Notes: generated from the letters alone by a model not told the origin. A stretch of DNA of 13,478 nt from Clostridia bacterium (GCA_900770605.1 CAAGKS010000130.1:1-13478); one strand, 5' to 3'; positions 1-7,672 are shown, numbered from the stretch's first letter. Program-made: numbers and translations.

Positions 1-53
1 ATGTGTTAATCCAATAAGAATTACGCCGGACCTTTCCTCTTTATTGTATAAAA

Positions 54-100
54 ATAAGAGTAGTTTTGCAATGCTTTTTGCATTGAGTTTCTACTCTTAT
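54..100. repeat. Long interrupted hairpin upstream of the nitrilase-family gene
   Basis: The arms ATAAGAGTAG (54-63) and CTACTCTTAT (91-100) are exact reverse complements. Inside them CAATGC (69-74) pairs with GCATTG (80-85) around a TTTTT loop, giving a two-tier stem with an internal loop. No U-run follows on the plus strand, so it is not a standard terminator for that direction. It lies 45 bases before the next start codon and could be a leader structure, an operator, or a remnant of a small element. A short direct repeat, AATAAGAATTA, sits on both sides (13-23 and 110-120). Confidence 0.6.
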
Positions 101-144
101 ATTGTACCAAATAAGAATTAATCGATTAGAAGGAGAGAGGCTTT

Positions 145-849
145 ATGAAAATAGGACTAGTATCATATAAGTTCATAAACAATCATGTTGAATTCAATAT
201 TAGTCAAATTGAAAAAGCATTTCAATCATCTAGAAATTTAGATATGTTATGCTTTGGTGAAGCATTCCTTCAAGGATTTGATGCTTTTAATTGGAATTAT
301 GATAATGATAAAAATATAGCAATTTCTAAGGACTCTAATATTATGAAAAGATTAGAACAAATGTCTAAAGATTATAATACAGATTTAGCATTTGGTTATT
401 TAGAAATAGATAATGAAGACTTATATTCTTCATATGCAATCATCACTGATGGAAAACTAACTTATAACTATCGCAGAATGACTATAGGTTGGAAAGAATA
501 CTTATTAACAGATCATCATTATAGAGAAGGAAATGAAATATTAGCATTTAATTATAAAGGTCACAATATTACTATCGCGTTGTGTGGTGACATGTGGGAT
601 TGTCCCCAAAAATTCAAATCAAATGATTTATTAATATGGCCAGTGTATGTGAACTTTACTATAGATGAATGGAAAACTGAAGAAATAGAATACGCTAAGC
701 AAGCCTTATTAGCTTGCAATAATACATTAATGATTAATTCATTAAGTGAAAATCCAGATTGTTACGGTGGTTGTTTATATTTTCAGGATGGAAAAATCAA
801 AGAAAAACTAAATTACAATATTGAAGAAATATTAACTATAGAAATATAA
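145..849 (+). CDS. Carbon-nitrogen hydrolase (nitrilase superfamily) protein
   Basis: A 234-residue cytosolic protein with the nitrilase-superfamily fold signature. The catalytic Glu is in FGEAFLQGFD (E39) and the nucleophilic Cys in IALCGDMWD (C147). The end, GGCLYFQDGK then EEILTIEI, resembles the usual terminal strands, so the gene looks complete though slightly short for the family (about 250-280). The position that normally holds the catalytic Lys (Y-R-K pattern) reads YRRM, with R111 where Lys is expected; K117 is the nearest Lys. Members hydrolyse amides or nitriles; the substrate cannot be told here. The start is supported by AGGAGAG at 131-137, 7 bases upstream. The gene is far more AT-rich than its neighbours (13 G/C in 181-240) and stands alone, which suggests transfer. 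Family assignment is firm, activity is not. Confidence 0.8.
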   Translation: MKIGLVSYKFINNHVEFNISQIEKAFQSSRNLDMLCFGEAFLQGFDAFNWNYDNDKNIAISKDSNIMKRLEQMSKDYNTDLAFGYLEIDNEDLYSSYAIITDGKLTYNYRRMTIGWKEYLLTDHHYREGNEILAFNYKGHNITIALCGDMWDCPQKFKSNDLLIWPVYVNFTIDEWKTEEIEYAKQALLACNNTLMINSLSENPDCYGGCLYFQDGKIKEKLNYNIEEILTIEI

Positions 850-889
850 ATTCCAATTTATAGAACCCAAATAGGTGCAAACCATAGTA

Positions 890-928
890 CGAAAAAAACG
901 CCGGAGTAAAAGCTCAGGTGTTTTTTCG
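890..928 (+). terminator. Probable terminator after the nitrilase-family gene
   Basis: CGAAAAAAACGCC (890-902) pairs imperfectly with GGTGTTTTTTCG (917-928), with a possible small GAG/CTC stem inside. The A-run on the left and T-run on the right are the pattern of a terminator that could work in both directions. It lies 40 bases after the stop codon at 849. Confidence 0.55.
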
Positions 929-930
929 TT

Positions 931-987
931 GTTGAGAGCTATTGGTTCGTAGAACTCATCAACCGCCAAAAGCGGTTCGTTTTGGTG
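931..987. other. Overlapping, mutually exclusive small hairpins
   Basis: Three stems share bases. GTTGAGAG (931-938) can pair with CTC plus TCAAC (955-963, A958 bulged). AACCGC (961-966) pairs with GCGGTT (972-977) around CAAAA. CGCCAAAA (964-971) pairs with TTTTGGTG (980-987) with one G-T pair. Neighbouring stems exclude each other. The region lies between the terminator above and the promoter at 1033 and has no gene. It may be terminator debris, or a second termination signal for upstream transcription. Confidence 0.35.
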
Positions 988-1032
988 CTGAATTTCTTAA
1001 CTTAAAGTTTAATATATTCAACACATGGTTGA

Positions 1033-1061
1033 TTGACAAGCCAAAATGAGTGTGCTATAAT
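1033..1061 (+). promoter_or_regulatory. Consensus sigma-A promoter
   Basis: TTGACA (1033-1038) and TATAAT (1056-1061) are both perfect matches separated by exactly 17 bases. The start codon at 1089 follows 27 bases after the -10 box. Such a promoter should be strong and constitutive unless repressed. Confidence 0.9.
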
Positions 1062-1088
1062 AATTTCATAAAGCAGTGGAGGTATTGT

Positions 1089-1676
1089 ATGAAAAACCAG
1101 AACGTTGCAGAAAAATATTTGACTCAAAAAAAGACGAGCGCTTTGGAGATCACATTTGCGGTGATAACGGCGATAGGCGCGGTGCTGTTCCTTATGCATT
1201 GGCGGTATTACGGCGTTCCTGCGCTTGCTATTGGCGTTGCGGGACTTGTATTTACTATGTCTGCAAAGATCAAGGATGCTGAGTTCGATCAGTTGATAAA
1301 TAAAATACTTATCGATAAGAGCATCGAGCTTCAAGGGGCGAACGTATTAGCTTCATTTGAGCCTGAGATAGAGCCGAGGGTCATAGGCAAGGATAAGACG
1401 ATACGTACATCTAAATATTATATCGCTGAATTAACTTATAAGGACACCGAGTGCCTGATAAATCTTCACGAGCTTGACCTTTGCGCTATGAGCGCTGATA
1501 CAAGAAAGATCAAGCTCCCTTACAGCGCTCACGTAAAGATCGTTGAAAGTGAAATGATGACGGCTATCGGACGTAAAAAGATATATCATATAGTAGCAGA
1601 GGAGTATTCATTAAGATTTCCTGTTGAGACCATATCGATGGATGTTGACGATTTCATAGCGCGCTTCACAAAGTAA
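1089..1676 (+). CDS. Two-helix membrane protein of unknown function
   Basis: A 195-residue protein I do not recognise. Two hydrophobic segments near the N terminus (about residues 18-37 and 41-58) are joined by a tight turn, HWRYYG, and are probably a helical hairpin with both ends in the cytoplasm. The remaining 135 residues are soluble, mixed alpha/beta and charged, without cysteine or histidine clusters that would suggest an enzyme. ATG 1089 is chosen because it lies behind GTGGAGG (1077-1083), while the in-frame ATG at 1050 is inside the promoter and cannot be transcribed. It is monocistronic, with a consensus promoter in front and a strong terminator 4 bases behind. The layout, a membrane hairpin with a cytosolic domain, would suit a sensor or anchoring protein, but that is only an inference. 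Confidence 0.75.
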   Translation: MKNQNVAEKYLTQKKTSALEITFAVITAIGAVLFLMHWRYYGVPALAIGVAGLVFTMSAKIKDAEFDQLINKILIDKSIELQGANVLASFEPEIEPRVIGKDKTIRTSKYYIAELTYKDTECLINLHELDLCAMSADTRKIKLPYSAHVKIVESEMMTAIGRKKIYHIVAEEYSLRFPVETISMDVDDFIARFTK

Positions 1677-1680
1677 AAAA

Positions 1681-1712
1681 ATAACGGCTGTTGCTTTTGC
1701 AACAGCCGTTAT
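1681..1712. terminator. Bidirectional terminator between convergent units
   Basis: ATAACGGCTGTTGC (1681-1694) and GCAACAGCCGTTAT (1699-1712) form a perfect 14-bp stem with a TTTT loop, flanked by an A-run on the left and a T-run on the right. It ends the membrane-protein gene on the plus strand and the pheST-DUF896 operon on the minus strand. Confidence 0.92.
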
Positions 1713-1714
1713 TT

Positions 1715-1918
1715 TTATTTATCTTTTCTCAAGCTTTTTCTTGAACCGTCGGGATACTGTATAACAGTGTTATCCAGCATTGCGCCAAACGAAGCGCGTA
1801 TCTCGTTGATATATTCCTGACGAAGCTCGGCTTGCTCTTGCTTCTCCTCGGGGGAGAGCTCTTCCGTTTTGGATTTTTTTGCAAGCTCGTTTATTCTGTC
1901 CAGCTTTTGCTTTTCCAT
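1715..1918 (-). CDS. DUF896 (YnzC-like) small protein
   Basis: A 67-residue, highly charged, mostly helical protein. The N-terminal pattern RINELAKKSKTEELSPEEK followed by EQAELRQEYINEIRASF and a short C-terminal tail (VIQYPDG) matches the DUF896/YnzC family of Firmicutes, which fold as a two-helix hairpin; their molecular role is not settled. The start follows the pheT stop by 4 bases, with GAGGG (1928-1932) inside the end of pheT as ribosome binding site, so the two are translationally close and share a transcript. Being last in an operon run by a phenylalanine T-box, it should rise when charged tRNA-Phe is scarce. The terminator begins just past its stop. Confidence 0.85.
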   Translation of the reverse strand: MEKQKLDRINELAKKSKTEELSPEEKQEQAELRQEYINEIRASFGAMLDNTVIQYPDGSRKSLRKDK

Positions 1919-1922
1919 ACGC

Positions 1923-4313
1923 TTAAGCCCTCAAAGAAATACCAAGCTGCGCTTCCATAGCCTTGAGTATCTTTGCAGCGATCTTCTCGGCCTCTTCAAC
2001 AGTAAGAGTTCTGTCGCTTGCGCGCAGGGTAACTCTTATAGAAACGGACTTCTTGTTCTCGCCGATCTGATGTCCTCTGTAAATATCAAAGAGGGAAACG
2101 TCCTCAACGAGCTTTCCGCCTGCCTTCTTTACCTCTGCGAATATAGCGCCAACCTCAAGAGCTTCCTCACAAACGAATGAGAAGTCACGAGTGGTTGCGG
2201 GATACTTGGGCAGAGGAGTGTAGATCTTGTTGGGATCCATAAGAGCGAATATAGCATCGAAATCAAGCTCTGCAGCGTATATAGGAGTGCTTACGTCGTA
2301 GTTCTTGAGTGTGAGGGGGTGTATCTCGCCAAATACGCCGATGCACTTGTCGCCAACGGTTATCTTTGCGCATCTGCCGGGGTGATAAGAAACGTTATCA
2401 GTGCAAGCAGTTACGGCGTAGTTCTTTATCTGAGCGAGAGCAAGGATATTCTCGCATACGCCCTTTGCGGTGTAGAAGTCGCAATCGCCGTACATACCGA
2501 GAACGATGACCTTGTTCTCGTTGGGGAGCTTATCGGGCTCGGTGGGGATATATACGGTAGCAACCTCGAAGAGCTTAACGTTTGTGTTGTTGAAGTTGTA
2601 GTTTCTTGCGAGTACTTCAAGCATTGAGGGGAGCGCTGTGGTTCTCATAATGCTCGTGTCCTCTCCAAGAGGATTGGATATAACAACGGACTTACGAAGT
2701 GCGCTGTCAGCAGGCAATCTTATCTTGTCGTAATACTTGGGGCTTATGAAGGAGAAGGTCTCGATCTGATTAAGTCCCATACCGCACATAGCGTTTTCAA
2801 CGTCAACCTCAAACTTCTGCTTGGGTGTACGTCCGCCCTGTGTGGTTTCTCCCTTGATCTGACTTGACGTGATGCGGTTGTATCCGTATATTCTTGCGAT
2901 CTCCTCGGCTATGTCGTTCATACAACCAAGGTCTGCGCGGAAGGAGGGAACTGTGATAGTATCTCCGTTTACCTTGCACTCAAGAGTTTCAAGGATCTTT
3001 ATCATCTCATCAGTAGGAACGTCTGTACCGAGGAAGTTGTTGATAACTGCGGGATCAAAGGGAAGAGCTACAGGAGCCTGCTTGCCGGGGTAAACGTCAA
3101 TATAGTCGTTTACAACGTCACCTGCTCCGAGAAGCTCGACCAATTCGCATGCGCGCTCAAGGCCTGCATAGCAGTTTTCGGGATCAAGTCCCTTTTCAAA
3201 TCTTGCAGAGCTTTCAGTGCGCATACCGTTCTTCTTTGCGGTAACTCTTACGGAAGAGCCAAGGAAGCAAGCGGACTCGAATACTACGGTCGTAGTAGTG
3301 TCCTTGATCTCGCTGTTTGCGCCGCCCATAACGCCCGCCAGAGCAACTGCCTTCTTACCGTCAGCGATAACGAGCATAGAGTTGTCAAGGGTGTGCTTCT
3401 GATTGTCGAGAGACATGAATGCCTCGCCCTCAGCCGCTCTGCGTACTATGATAGAGGAGTCATCAAGGCAAGCATAGTCAAATGCATGCATAGGCTGACC
3501 GTACTCGAGCATAACGTAGTTGGTTATATCAACTATGTTGTTTATGGGGCGCACGCCGCTTGCGCGAAGTCTCATACGCAGCCAGAGAGGAGAAGGAGCG
3601 ATCTTTACGTTCTTTACAACTCTTGCCATGTATCTCTGGCAGAGCTCGGGAGCGTCGATCTTAACGGACAAATGATTTGCCACGTTATCTCCGTCGTTTA
3701 CACACTTTACTGTGGGGGTGTGAGTTTTGAACTCGCGTCCGAAGGAAACTGCGCTCTCACGCGCAAGACCGATAACGGAAAGACAGTCGGGGCGGTTAGA
3801 GGTGATCTCAAACTCAACGACGGTGTCTTTGAGAAGAAGCGCGTCTTTTATGTCCATACCGAGCTTGTCTGCATATTCCTCATCGAGAATGAGTATGCCA
3901 TTGGGCTCTTTACCGGGCATATCGTGCTCAGTGAGCTCAAGCTCGCCTATGGAGCAGAGCATACCGTTGGACTCAACGCCGCGAAGCTTTCCTGCCTTTA
4001 TAACTACGTCGCCGGGGAGCTTTGCCACGGGAATAGCCGCGGGAACGATAGCGCCCTCAAATACGTTTTGCGCACCTGTAACGATCTGAACTACCTCAGT
4101 TCCGATATCGACCTGACATATCTGCAGGTGATCGCTGTTCTCATGAGGAGTGATCTTCAATATCTTTGCTACGACTACGTTTTCAATGTTGCTGCCAAGC
4201 TCCTCGAAGCATTCAACCTTTGAGCCTGTGTCAGTCATTCTGTCGCAATAATCCTTGGAGGAAATATCGCTGACGTCAACGAAGTCAGAAAGCCAATTTC
4301 TAGATAAATTCAT
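1923..4313 (-). CDS. pheT: Phenylalanine-tRNA ligase beta subunit
   Basis: A 796-residue protein of normal length for PheT, which joins two PheS in a cytoplasmic (alpha-beta)2 enzyme charging tRNA-Phe. The order of domains is typical. An EMAP-type tRNA-binding domain lies at about 43-155 (HENSDHLQICQVDIG and LRGVESNGMLCS). The B3/B4 editing region, with FEITSNRPDCLSVIGLARE leading into it, lies at about 165-390. B5 and the catalytic-like core follow. A C-terminal anticodon-binding (FDX-ACB) domain covers about the last 93 residues (YPATTRDFSF to the end). The start has an AAAGGTAGGT sequence 7 bases upstream. It follows pheS after 25 bases and is clearly co-transcribed. No truncation or frameshift is seen. 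Confidence 0.97.
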   Translation of the reverse strand: MNLSRNWLSDFVDVSDISSKDYCDRMTDTGSKVECFEELGSNIENVVVAKILKITPHENSDHLQICQVDIGTEVVQIVTGAQNVFEGAIVPAAIPVAKLPGDVVIKAGKLRGVESNGMLCSIGELELTEHDMPGKEPNGILILDEEYADKLGMDIKDALLLKDTVVEFEITSNRPDCLSVIGLARESAVSFGREFKTHTPTVKCVNDGDNVANHLSVKIDAPELCQRYMARVVKNVKIAPSPLWLRMRLRASGVRPINNIVDITNYVMLEYGQPMHAFDYACLDDSSIIVRRAAEGEAFMSLDNQKHTLDNSMLVIADGKKAVALAGVMGGANSEIKDTTTTVVFESACFLGSSVRVTAKKNGMRTESSARFEKGLDPENCYAGLERACELVELLGAGDVVNDYIDVYPGKQAPVALPFDPAVINNFLGTDVPTDEMIKILETLECKVNGDTITVPSFRADLGCMNDIAEEIARIYGYNRITSSQIKGETTQGGRTPKQKFEVDVENAMCGMGLNQIETFSFISPKYYDKIRLPADSALRKSVVISNPLGEDTSIMRTTALPSMLEVLARNYNFNNTNVKLFEVATVYIPTEPDKLPNENKVIVLGMYGDCDFYTAKGVCENILALAQIKNYAVTACTDNVSYHPGRCAKITVGDKCIGVFGEIHPLTLKNYDVSTPIYAAELDFDAIFALMDPNKIYTPLPKYPATTRDFSFVCEEALEVGAIFAEVKKAGGKLVEDVSLFDIYRGHQIGENKKSVSIRVTLRASDRTLTVEEAEKIAAKILKAMEAQLGISLRA

Positions 4314-4338
4314 ACGTTTGACCTACCTTTCTACCAAA

Positions 4339-5352
4339 TCAGAACTGCTCAAGAAAACGAGTGTCGTTTTCGTAAAGCAGACGCATGTCGTCGATGCCGT
4401 AATACTTCATGGCAATTCTCTCAACGCCCATACCAAATGCAAAGCCGCTGTATTCGTTGGGGTCTATTCCGCAGTTGGAGAGCACGAAAGGATGTACCAT
4501 ACCTGATCCGATAATTTCTATCCAGCCTTCGTTCTTACAAACGCGGCAACCCTTTCCGCCACATACGAAGCAGGAAACGTCAACCTCAGCAGAGGGCTCG
4601 GTGAAGGGGAAGTGGTGAGGACGGAAACGAAGCTTTGTGTTGTTTCCGAAAAGTGTCTTCGCGAATGTCTCAAGCATTCCTTTGAGGTCTCCCATAGTGA
4701 TGCCCTTATCTACAACAAGTCCCTCGATCTGATGGAAGAGAGGAGAGTGAGTAGCATCTACTGCATCGGAACGGTAAACGCGTCCGGGGGAGATTATTCT
4801 TATCGGAGGCTTCTGATGCTCCATAGTTCTTACCTGAACGGGAGAGGTCTGCGAACGGAGAAGGATATTCTCAGTTATATAGAAGGTATCCTGAGTATCT
4901 CTTGCAGGATGATTCTCGGGGATGTTGAGTGCCTGGAAGTTGTAGTAATCATACTCAACCTCAGGTCCTTCTGCGATGGAGAAGCCCATTCCGATAAATA
5001 TATCCTCAATGGTTCTCTGTACCTGTATCAGCGGATGAAGCTTTCCGGGCGTGGAAGCCTTTGCGGGCATAGTAACGTCGATCTTTTCGCTGACAAGTCT
5101 CTTTTCAAGCTCTGCATTCTGCTGAGCCTCAGCCTTGATCTTCAATGCAGCCTCAATGGCAGCGCGAACATCGTTGGCGATCTGTCCGATAACAGGTCTT
5201 TCCTCAGCGGTGAGCGCACCCATTCCGCGCAAAACGGCGGTCAATTCACCCTTCTTTCCAAGATATTGAATTCTGATTTGCTCAAGATCAGCGCCGTCTG
5301 CTTCGATAGCAGCCAAGGCTTGAGCTTTGATGCTCTGAAGTTTTTCTTTCAT
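4339..5352 (-). CDS. pheS: Phenylalanine-tRNA ligase alpha subunit
   Basis: A 337-residue class II aminoacyl-tRNA synthetase catalytic subunit that forms Phe-AMP and transfers Phe to tRNA. An N-terminal coiled coil (about 1-95) for tRNA binding precedes motif 1 (from HPLIQVQRTIEDIF, 106-119), motif 2 (GRVYRSDAVDATHSPLFHQIE, about 190-210) and motif 3 (FGMGVERIAM, 306-315). Four cysteines (C261, C264, C269, C272) form a CxxC-GGKG-CxxC knuckle that is common in PheS of Firmicutes and probably binds zinc. The start is supported by GAAAGGA 8 bases upstream. It is the first gene after the T-box leader, so its expression is set by tRNA-Phe charging. Confidence 0.97.
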   Translation of the reverse strand: MKEKLQSIKAQALAAIEADGADLEQIRIQYLGKKGELTAVLRGMGALTAEERPVIGQIANDVRAAIEAALKIKAEAQQNAELEKRLVSEKIDVTMPAKASTPGKLHPLIQVQRTIEDIFIGMGFSIAEGPEVEYDYYNFQALNIPENHPARDTQDTFYITENILLRSQTSPVQVRTMEHQKPPIRIISPGRVYRSDAVDATHSPLFHQIEGLVVDKGITMGDLKGMLETFAKTLFGNNTKLRFRPHHFPFTEPSAEVDVSCFVCGGKGCRVCKNEGWIEIIGSGMVHPFVLSNCGIDPNEYSGFAFGMGVERIAMKYYGIDDMRLLYENDTRFLEQF

Positions 5353-5395
5353 TGCAATGATCCTTTCAAAAATATATGTTAAATTTGATTTTTAC

Positions 5396-5429
5396 AAAAA
5401 ATATCCCCGTCCCATAAAATAGGACGGGG
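5396..5429 (-). terminator. T-box attenuator terminator
   Basis: CCCCGTCC (minus strand, 5429-5422) pairs with GGACGGGG (5412-5405), followed by AUAUUUUUU. The upstream arm overlaps the region that would pair in the antiterminator with the T-box core, so the two structures are alternatives. Confidence 0.9.
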
Positions 5430-5635
5430 CATAATACTCCGCGGTACCACCTAAATTCCGTGCAACAGCACGACACTCAGAACGAATAACGGCTCGCAAC
5501 CGGATCTCGCTAATTGCTGTGGCGTTCACAAGACCTGCTCCGAAGTGAAATGCAGCTTTCATATTCGTACTCGCTTTCAGCCGTGGCGAGCTCTCTGTGA
5601 CGAAACTTGAGAAAGGCGCTATCTTCATCAACGCA
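5396..5635 (-). promoter_or_regulatory. T-box leader, phenylalanine-specific
   Basis: On the minus strand the sequence holds the T-box core AGGTGGTACCGCGG (5439-5452), whose GGTG-type bulge pairs with the free CCA end of uncharged tRNA. Upstream are Stem I signatures: AGAGAG, then CTCGC (5586-5590) pairing with GCGAG (5570-5574), with GGCTGAAA between. The likely specifier codon is UUC at 5547-5549, followed by A as is usual; it matches the GAA anticodon of tRNA-Phe. Another UUC lies at 5542-5544, so the amino-acid call does not depend on the choice. This position, before pheS, is where Phe T-boxes occur. Uncharged tRNA-Phe would favour the antiterminator and open pheST. Confidence 0.93.
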
Positions 5636-5658
5636 TTTATATATAAATATCAAATAGT

Positions 5659-5687
5659 AGTATAACATAAATGTTGTTATTTTGCAA
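5659..5687 (-). promoter_or_regulatory. Promoter of the pheST operon
   Basis: On the minus strand TTGCAA (5687-5682) and TATACT (5664-5659) are 17 bases apart, and the -10 box carries the extended TGT element. Transcription would start near 5652, just before the T-box leader. Confidence 0.82.
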
Positions 5688-5713
5688 TAGATTTTTTAGA
5701 TTTTTTATAAAAA

Positions 5714-5744
5714 ATACCGACTGTTCAAATCGAACAGTCGGTAT
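5714..5744 (-). terminator. Terminator of the substrate-binding protein gene
   Basis: ATACCGACTGTTC (5714-5726) and GAACAGTCGGTAT (5732-5744) form a perfect 13-bp stem with a 5-base loop. On the minus strand it is followed by a U-run. It starts 8 bases past the stop codon of the lipoprotein gene and separates it from the pheST promoter. Confidence 0.92.
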
Positions 5745-5752
5745 AAAATACA

Positions 5753-7672
5753 TTAGTCTTCTTTTTCCTCTACGGGAACGTAAAGCTCGTAGTTTTTAAG
5801 CTTCGTATTGGTGAATACGAACGTGCCGTAATAGGTGGTCTTTACCTTGGAAAGATCCTTGCTCTGAAGGTATGCAGTCTGATTGAATACGATCGGAATT
5901 ACAGGGAGATCTTCCATAAGGATCTTCTCAGCATCGTGGAGAATGGTTGCGCGAGCCTTGATATCCTTTTGCGCGAATGCCTCTTCTATCTTAGCGTTGT
6001 ATGCTTCGCTATTGTAGCCGGTGACGTGTGTGGGGATCTCAAAGGTCGTGCTGTTAAGGCTGGAAGCAGCTCCGCCGGTGAAGCACTTTGCAAAGGGAGC
6101 AAGTACACCGAACGCATCTGCGGAGAGAGCAACGTAATCGATAGCAGCTACCTCAAAGAGACCTGCGCGATAGCTTTCTGCAAAGATATCGTCGCGGATA
6201 TCCTTAGGAGTTTCGTCGATGGTCTTCATGTAGTCGTCGTTTTCTATTACGTCGATAGCGTTAATGCTGACGTGAAGTCCAAGAGTCTCCCATGCAGCAG
6301 CAACCATTTCTGCTATTGCAAGATGTACCTCATCGTATGCAGGAACGGAGATAGTGAACATATATTCCTTACCGCCGAGCGCGTTCTTCATAAGTGACTT
6401 TGCAGTTTCAACAGAAGCTGCATCACCGCCGGATATGAGTGAACCGCCAACCTCACGGAAAAGATCCTTGTCCTTATCTGCATCAAATACTCCGTAAGGA
6501 ACGAGTCCTGTAGCCGCCTTAGCAAATACTACTGCCTTGGCAATAGCCTGACGGTCAATAACCATAGACATTGCTTTTCTTACGTCGGGGTTAGCGAATA
6601 TCTTATCGCCGTCAACGCCCTCAACGAGAACTTCTTCAACGATATTGGGATTCTTTTTATCTGCGGGAGCAAGATAGTTGGTTATGTAATCGGTCTGATT
6701 ATCTGCAAGCTTCTTGAACTCGGATGCGGAATAATATCTTACAACTGCGTTCTGATTCAAGACGTAGGTGTGTGTGCTCATAGCGTCACTTACCTTTGCC
6801 TTATCCTTGTAGTCACTTCTTACGGAAAGGGGAATATCACCAACGAAGAAGAGCTTGCCTTCGTTGTATGCCGCCATGATCTCCTCATCAGTCATCGTGT
6901 AGTCGATTATGATTCTGTAGGGTCTTACGCTCTCATCAATATCGTCCTTTTCGATGTTGCGGTAGTAGTAGGGGTTTCTCTCAAGAGTGATGTGCTCATC
7001 GCCTTCCTTGTAGGAAACCTCTCTGAGTCTGAAGGGACCGCTTGAGCAGATGGTAGCAGGCTTCTTAGCCCAGTCAGCAGTTTTGGACACGATGTCCTCG
7101 CGGAGAGGAACGAGCGCATAGCTGGAGATCTTGACCAAGAACTGATCATAGTCTATTTTTTCTTCGAAGAGGATTCTTATCTGCTTTTCGTTAAGTGCGC
7201 TGATACCAACGTCGTCGATGGAAACGTCACCTTCCTTAGCAGCGCGCGCATTCTTTATGTCAAAGAGAAGCGAAGCAGCCTCGAAGGAGCTGTCGGACTG
7301 AAGAACACGGGACCAAGCGAAGTAAACGTCATTTGCAGTGATTGCCGTACCGTCGGTCCAGCAGGTGTCCTGCAAGGTTATGATCATTTCATACTCCTTG
7401 GTGTTATCGTCCTCGCGTATCTTGTACTCCTTTGCCAAAGATTTCTTTACGTTGCCGTTGTCGTCTATAACAAAGAGATTGTCAAAGACGAGGCTGACGA
7501 TTTTAAGCGCAGAATCATTTCCGTATGCATACGCGGGATCAAGATCATAGATCTGATCGGTAAGATACATATTGATGTAAGCGCCAAGATCGTTTTCATC
7601 CTTTGAACAGCCGGCGAAAACCGCTACGACCATAAGCATACACAGAATCAAAGAAAGAATTCTTTTTATCAT
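5753..7672 (-). CDS. ABC transporter substrate-binding lipoprotein, oligopeptide type
   Basis: A 639-residue protein of the SBP_bac_5 (OppA/DppA) family, which captures peptides or similar solutes outside the membrane for an ABC importer. The N terminus is a lipoprotein signal: MIKR, a hydrophobic stretch, then VFAGC with C22 as the lipidated cysteine. Family features follow: the LTDQIYDLDPAYAYGNDSA opening, TANDVYFAWSRVLQ, the SGPFRL segment near 210, and the DVRKAMSMVIDRQAIAK helix in the second lobe. It is longer than the usual 520-560. The start has AGGAGG (7683-7688) 10 bases upstream. No permease or ATPase gene lies beside it: it has its own promoter and terminator, so it either shares a transporter encoded elsewhere or acts as a receptor. 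The ligand cannot be read from the sequence. Confidence 0.9.
   Translation of the reverse strand: MIKRILSLILCMLMVVAVFAGCSKDENDLGAYINMYLTDQIYDLDPAYAYGNDSALKIVSLVFDNLFVIDDNGNVKKSLAKEYKIREDDNTKEYEMIITLQDTCWTDGTAITANDVYFAWSRVLQSDSSFEAASLLFDIKNARAAKEGDVSIDDVGISALNEKQIRILFEEKIDYDQFLVKISSYALVPLREDIVSKTADWAKKPATICSSGPFRLREVSYKEGDEHITLERNPYYYRNIEKDDIDESVRPYRIIIDYTMTDEEIMAAYNEGKLFFVGDIPLSVRSDYKDKAKVSDAMSTHTYVLNQNAVVRYYSASEFKKLADNQTDYITNYLAPADKKNPNIVEEVLVEGVDGDKIFANPDVRKAMSMVIDRQAIAKAVVFAKAATGLVPYGVFDADKDKDLFREVGGSLISGGDAASVETAKSLMKNALGGKEYMFTISVPAYDEVHLAIAEMVAAAWETLGLHVSINAIDVIENDDYMKTIDETPKDIRDDIFAESYRAGLFEVAAIDYVALSADAFGVLAPFAKCFTGGAASSLNSTTFEIPTHVTGYNSEAYNAKIEEAFAQKDIKARATILHDAEKILMEDLPVIPIVFNQTAYLQSKDLSKVKTTYYGTFVFTNTKLKNYELYVPVEEKED

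Noticed and set aside
941..968. Possible tRNA 3' part (GGTTCGTAG then CCGCCA)
   Set aside because: The flanking bases do not form a T-stem, and no anticodon or D arm is found upstream.
1050..1088. Upstream in-frame start for the membrane protein
   Set aside because: The ATG at 1050 lies before and inside the -10 box, so it would not be on the transcript; ATG 1089 has a ribosome binding site.
3393..4223. Long plus-strand open frame (276 codons) inside pheT
   Set aside because: It is the antisense shadow of pheT, with no ribosome binding site and no recognisable protein features.
5392..5631. 79-codon open frame on the minus strand
   Set aside because: It lies within the T-box leader; the conserved RNA motifs explain the sequence.
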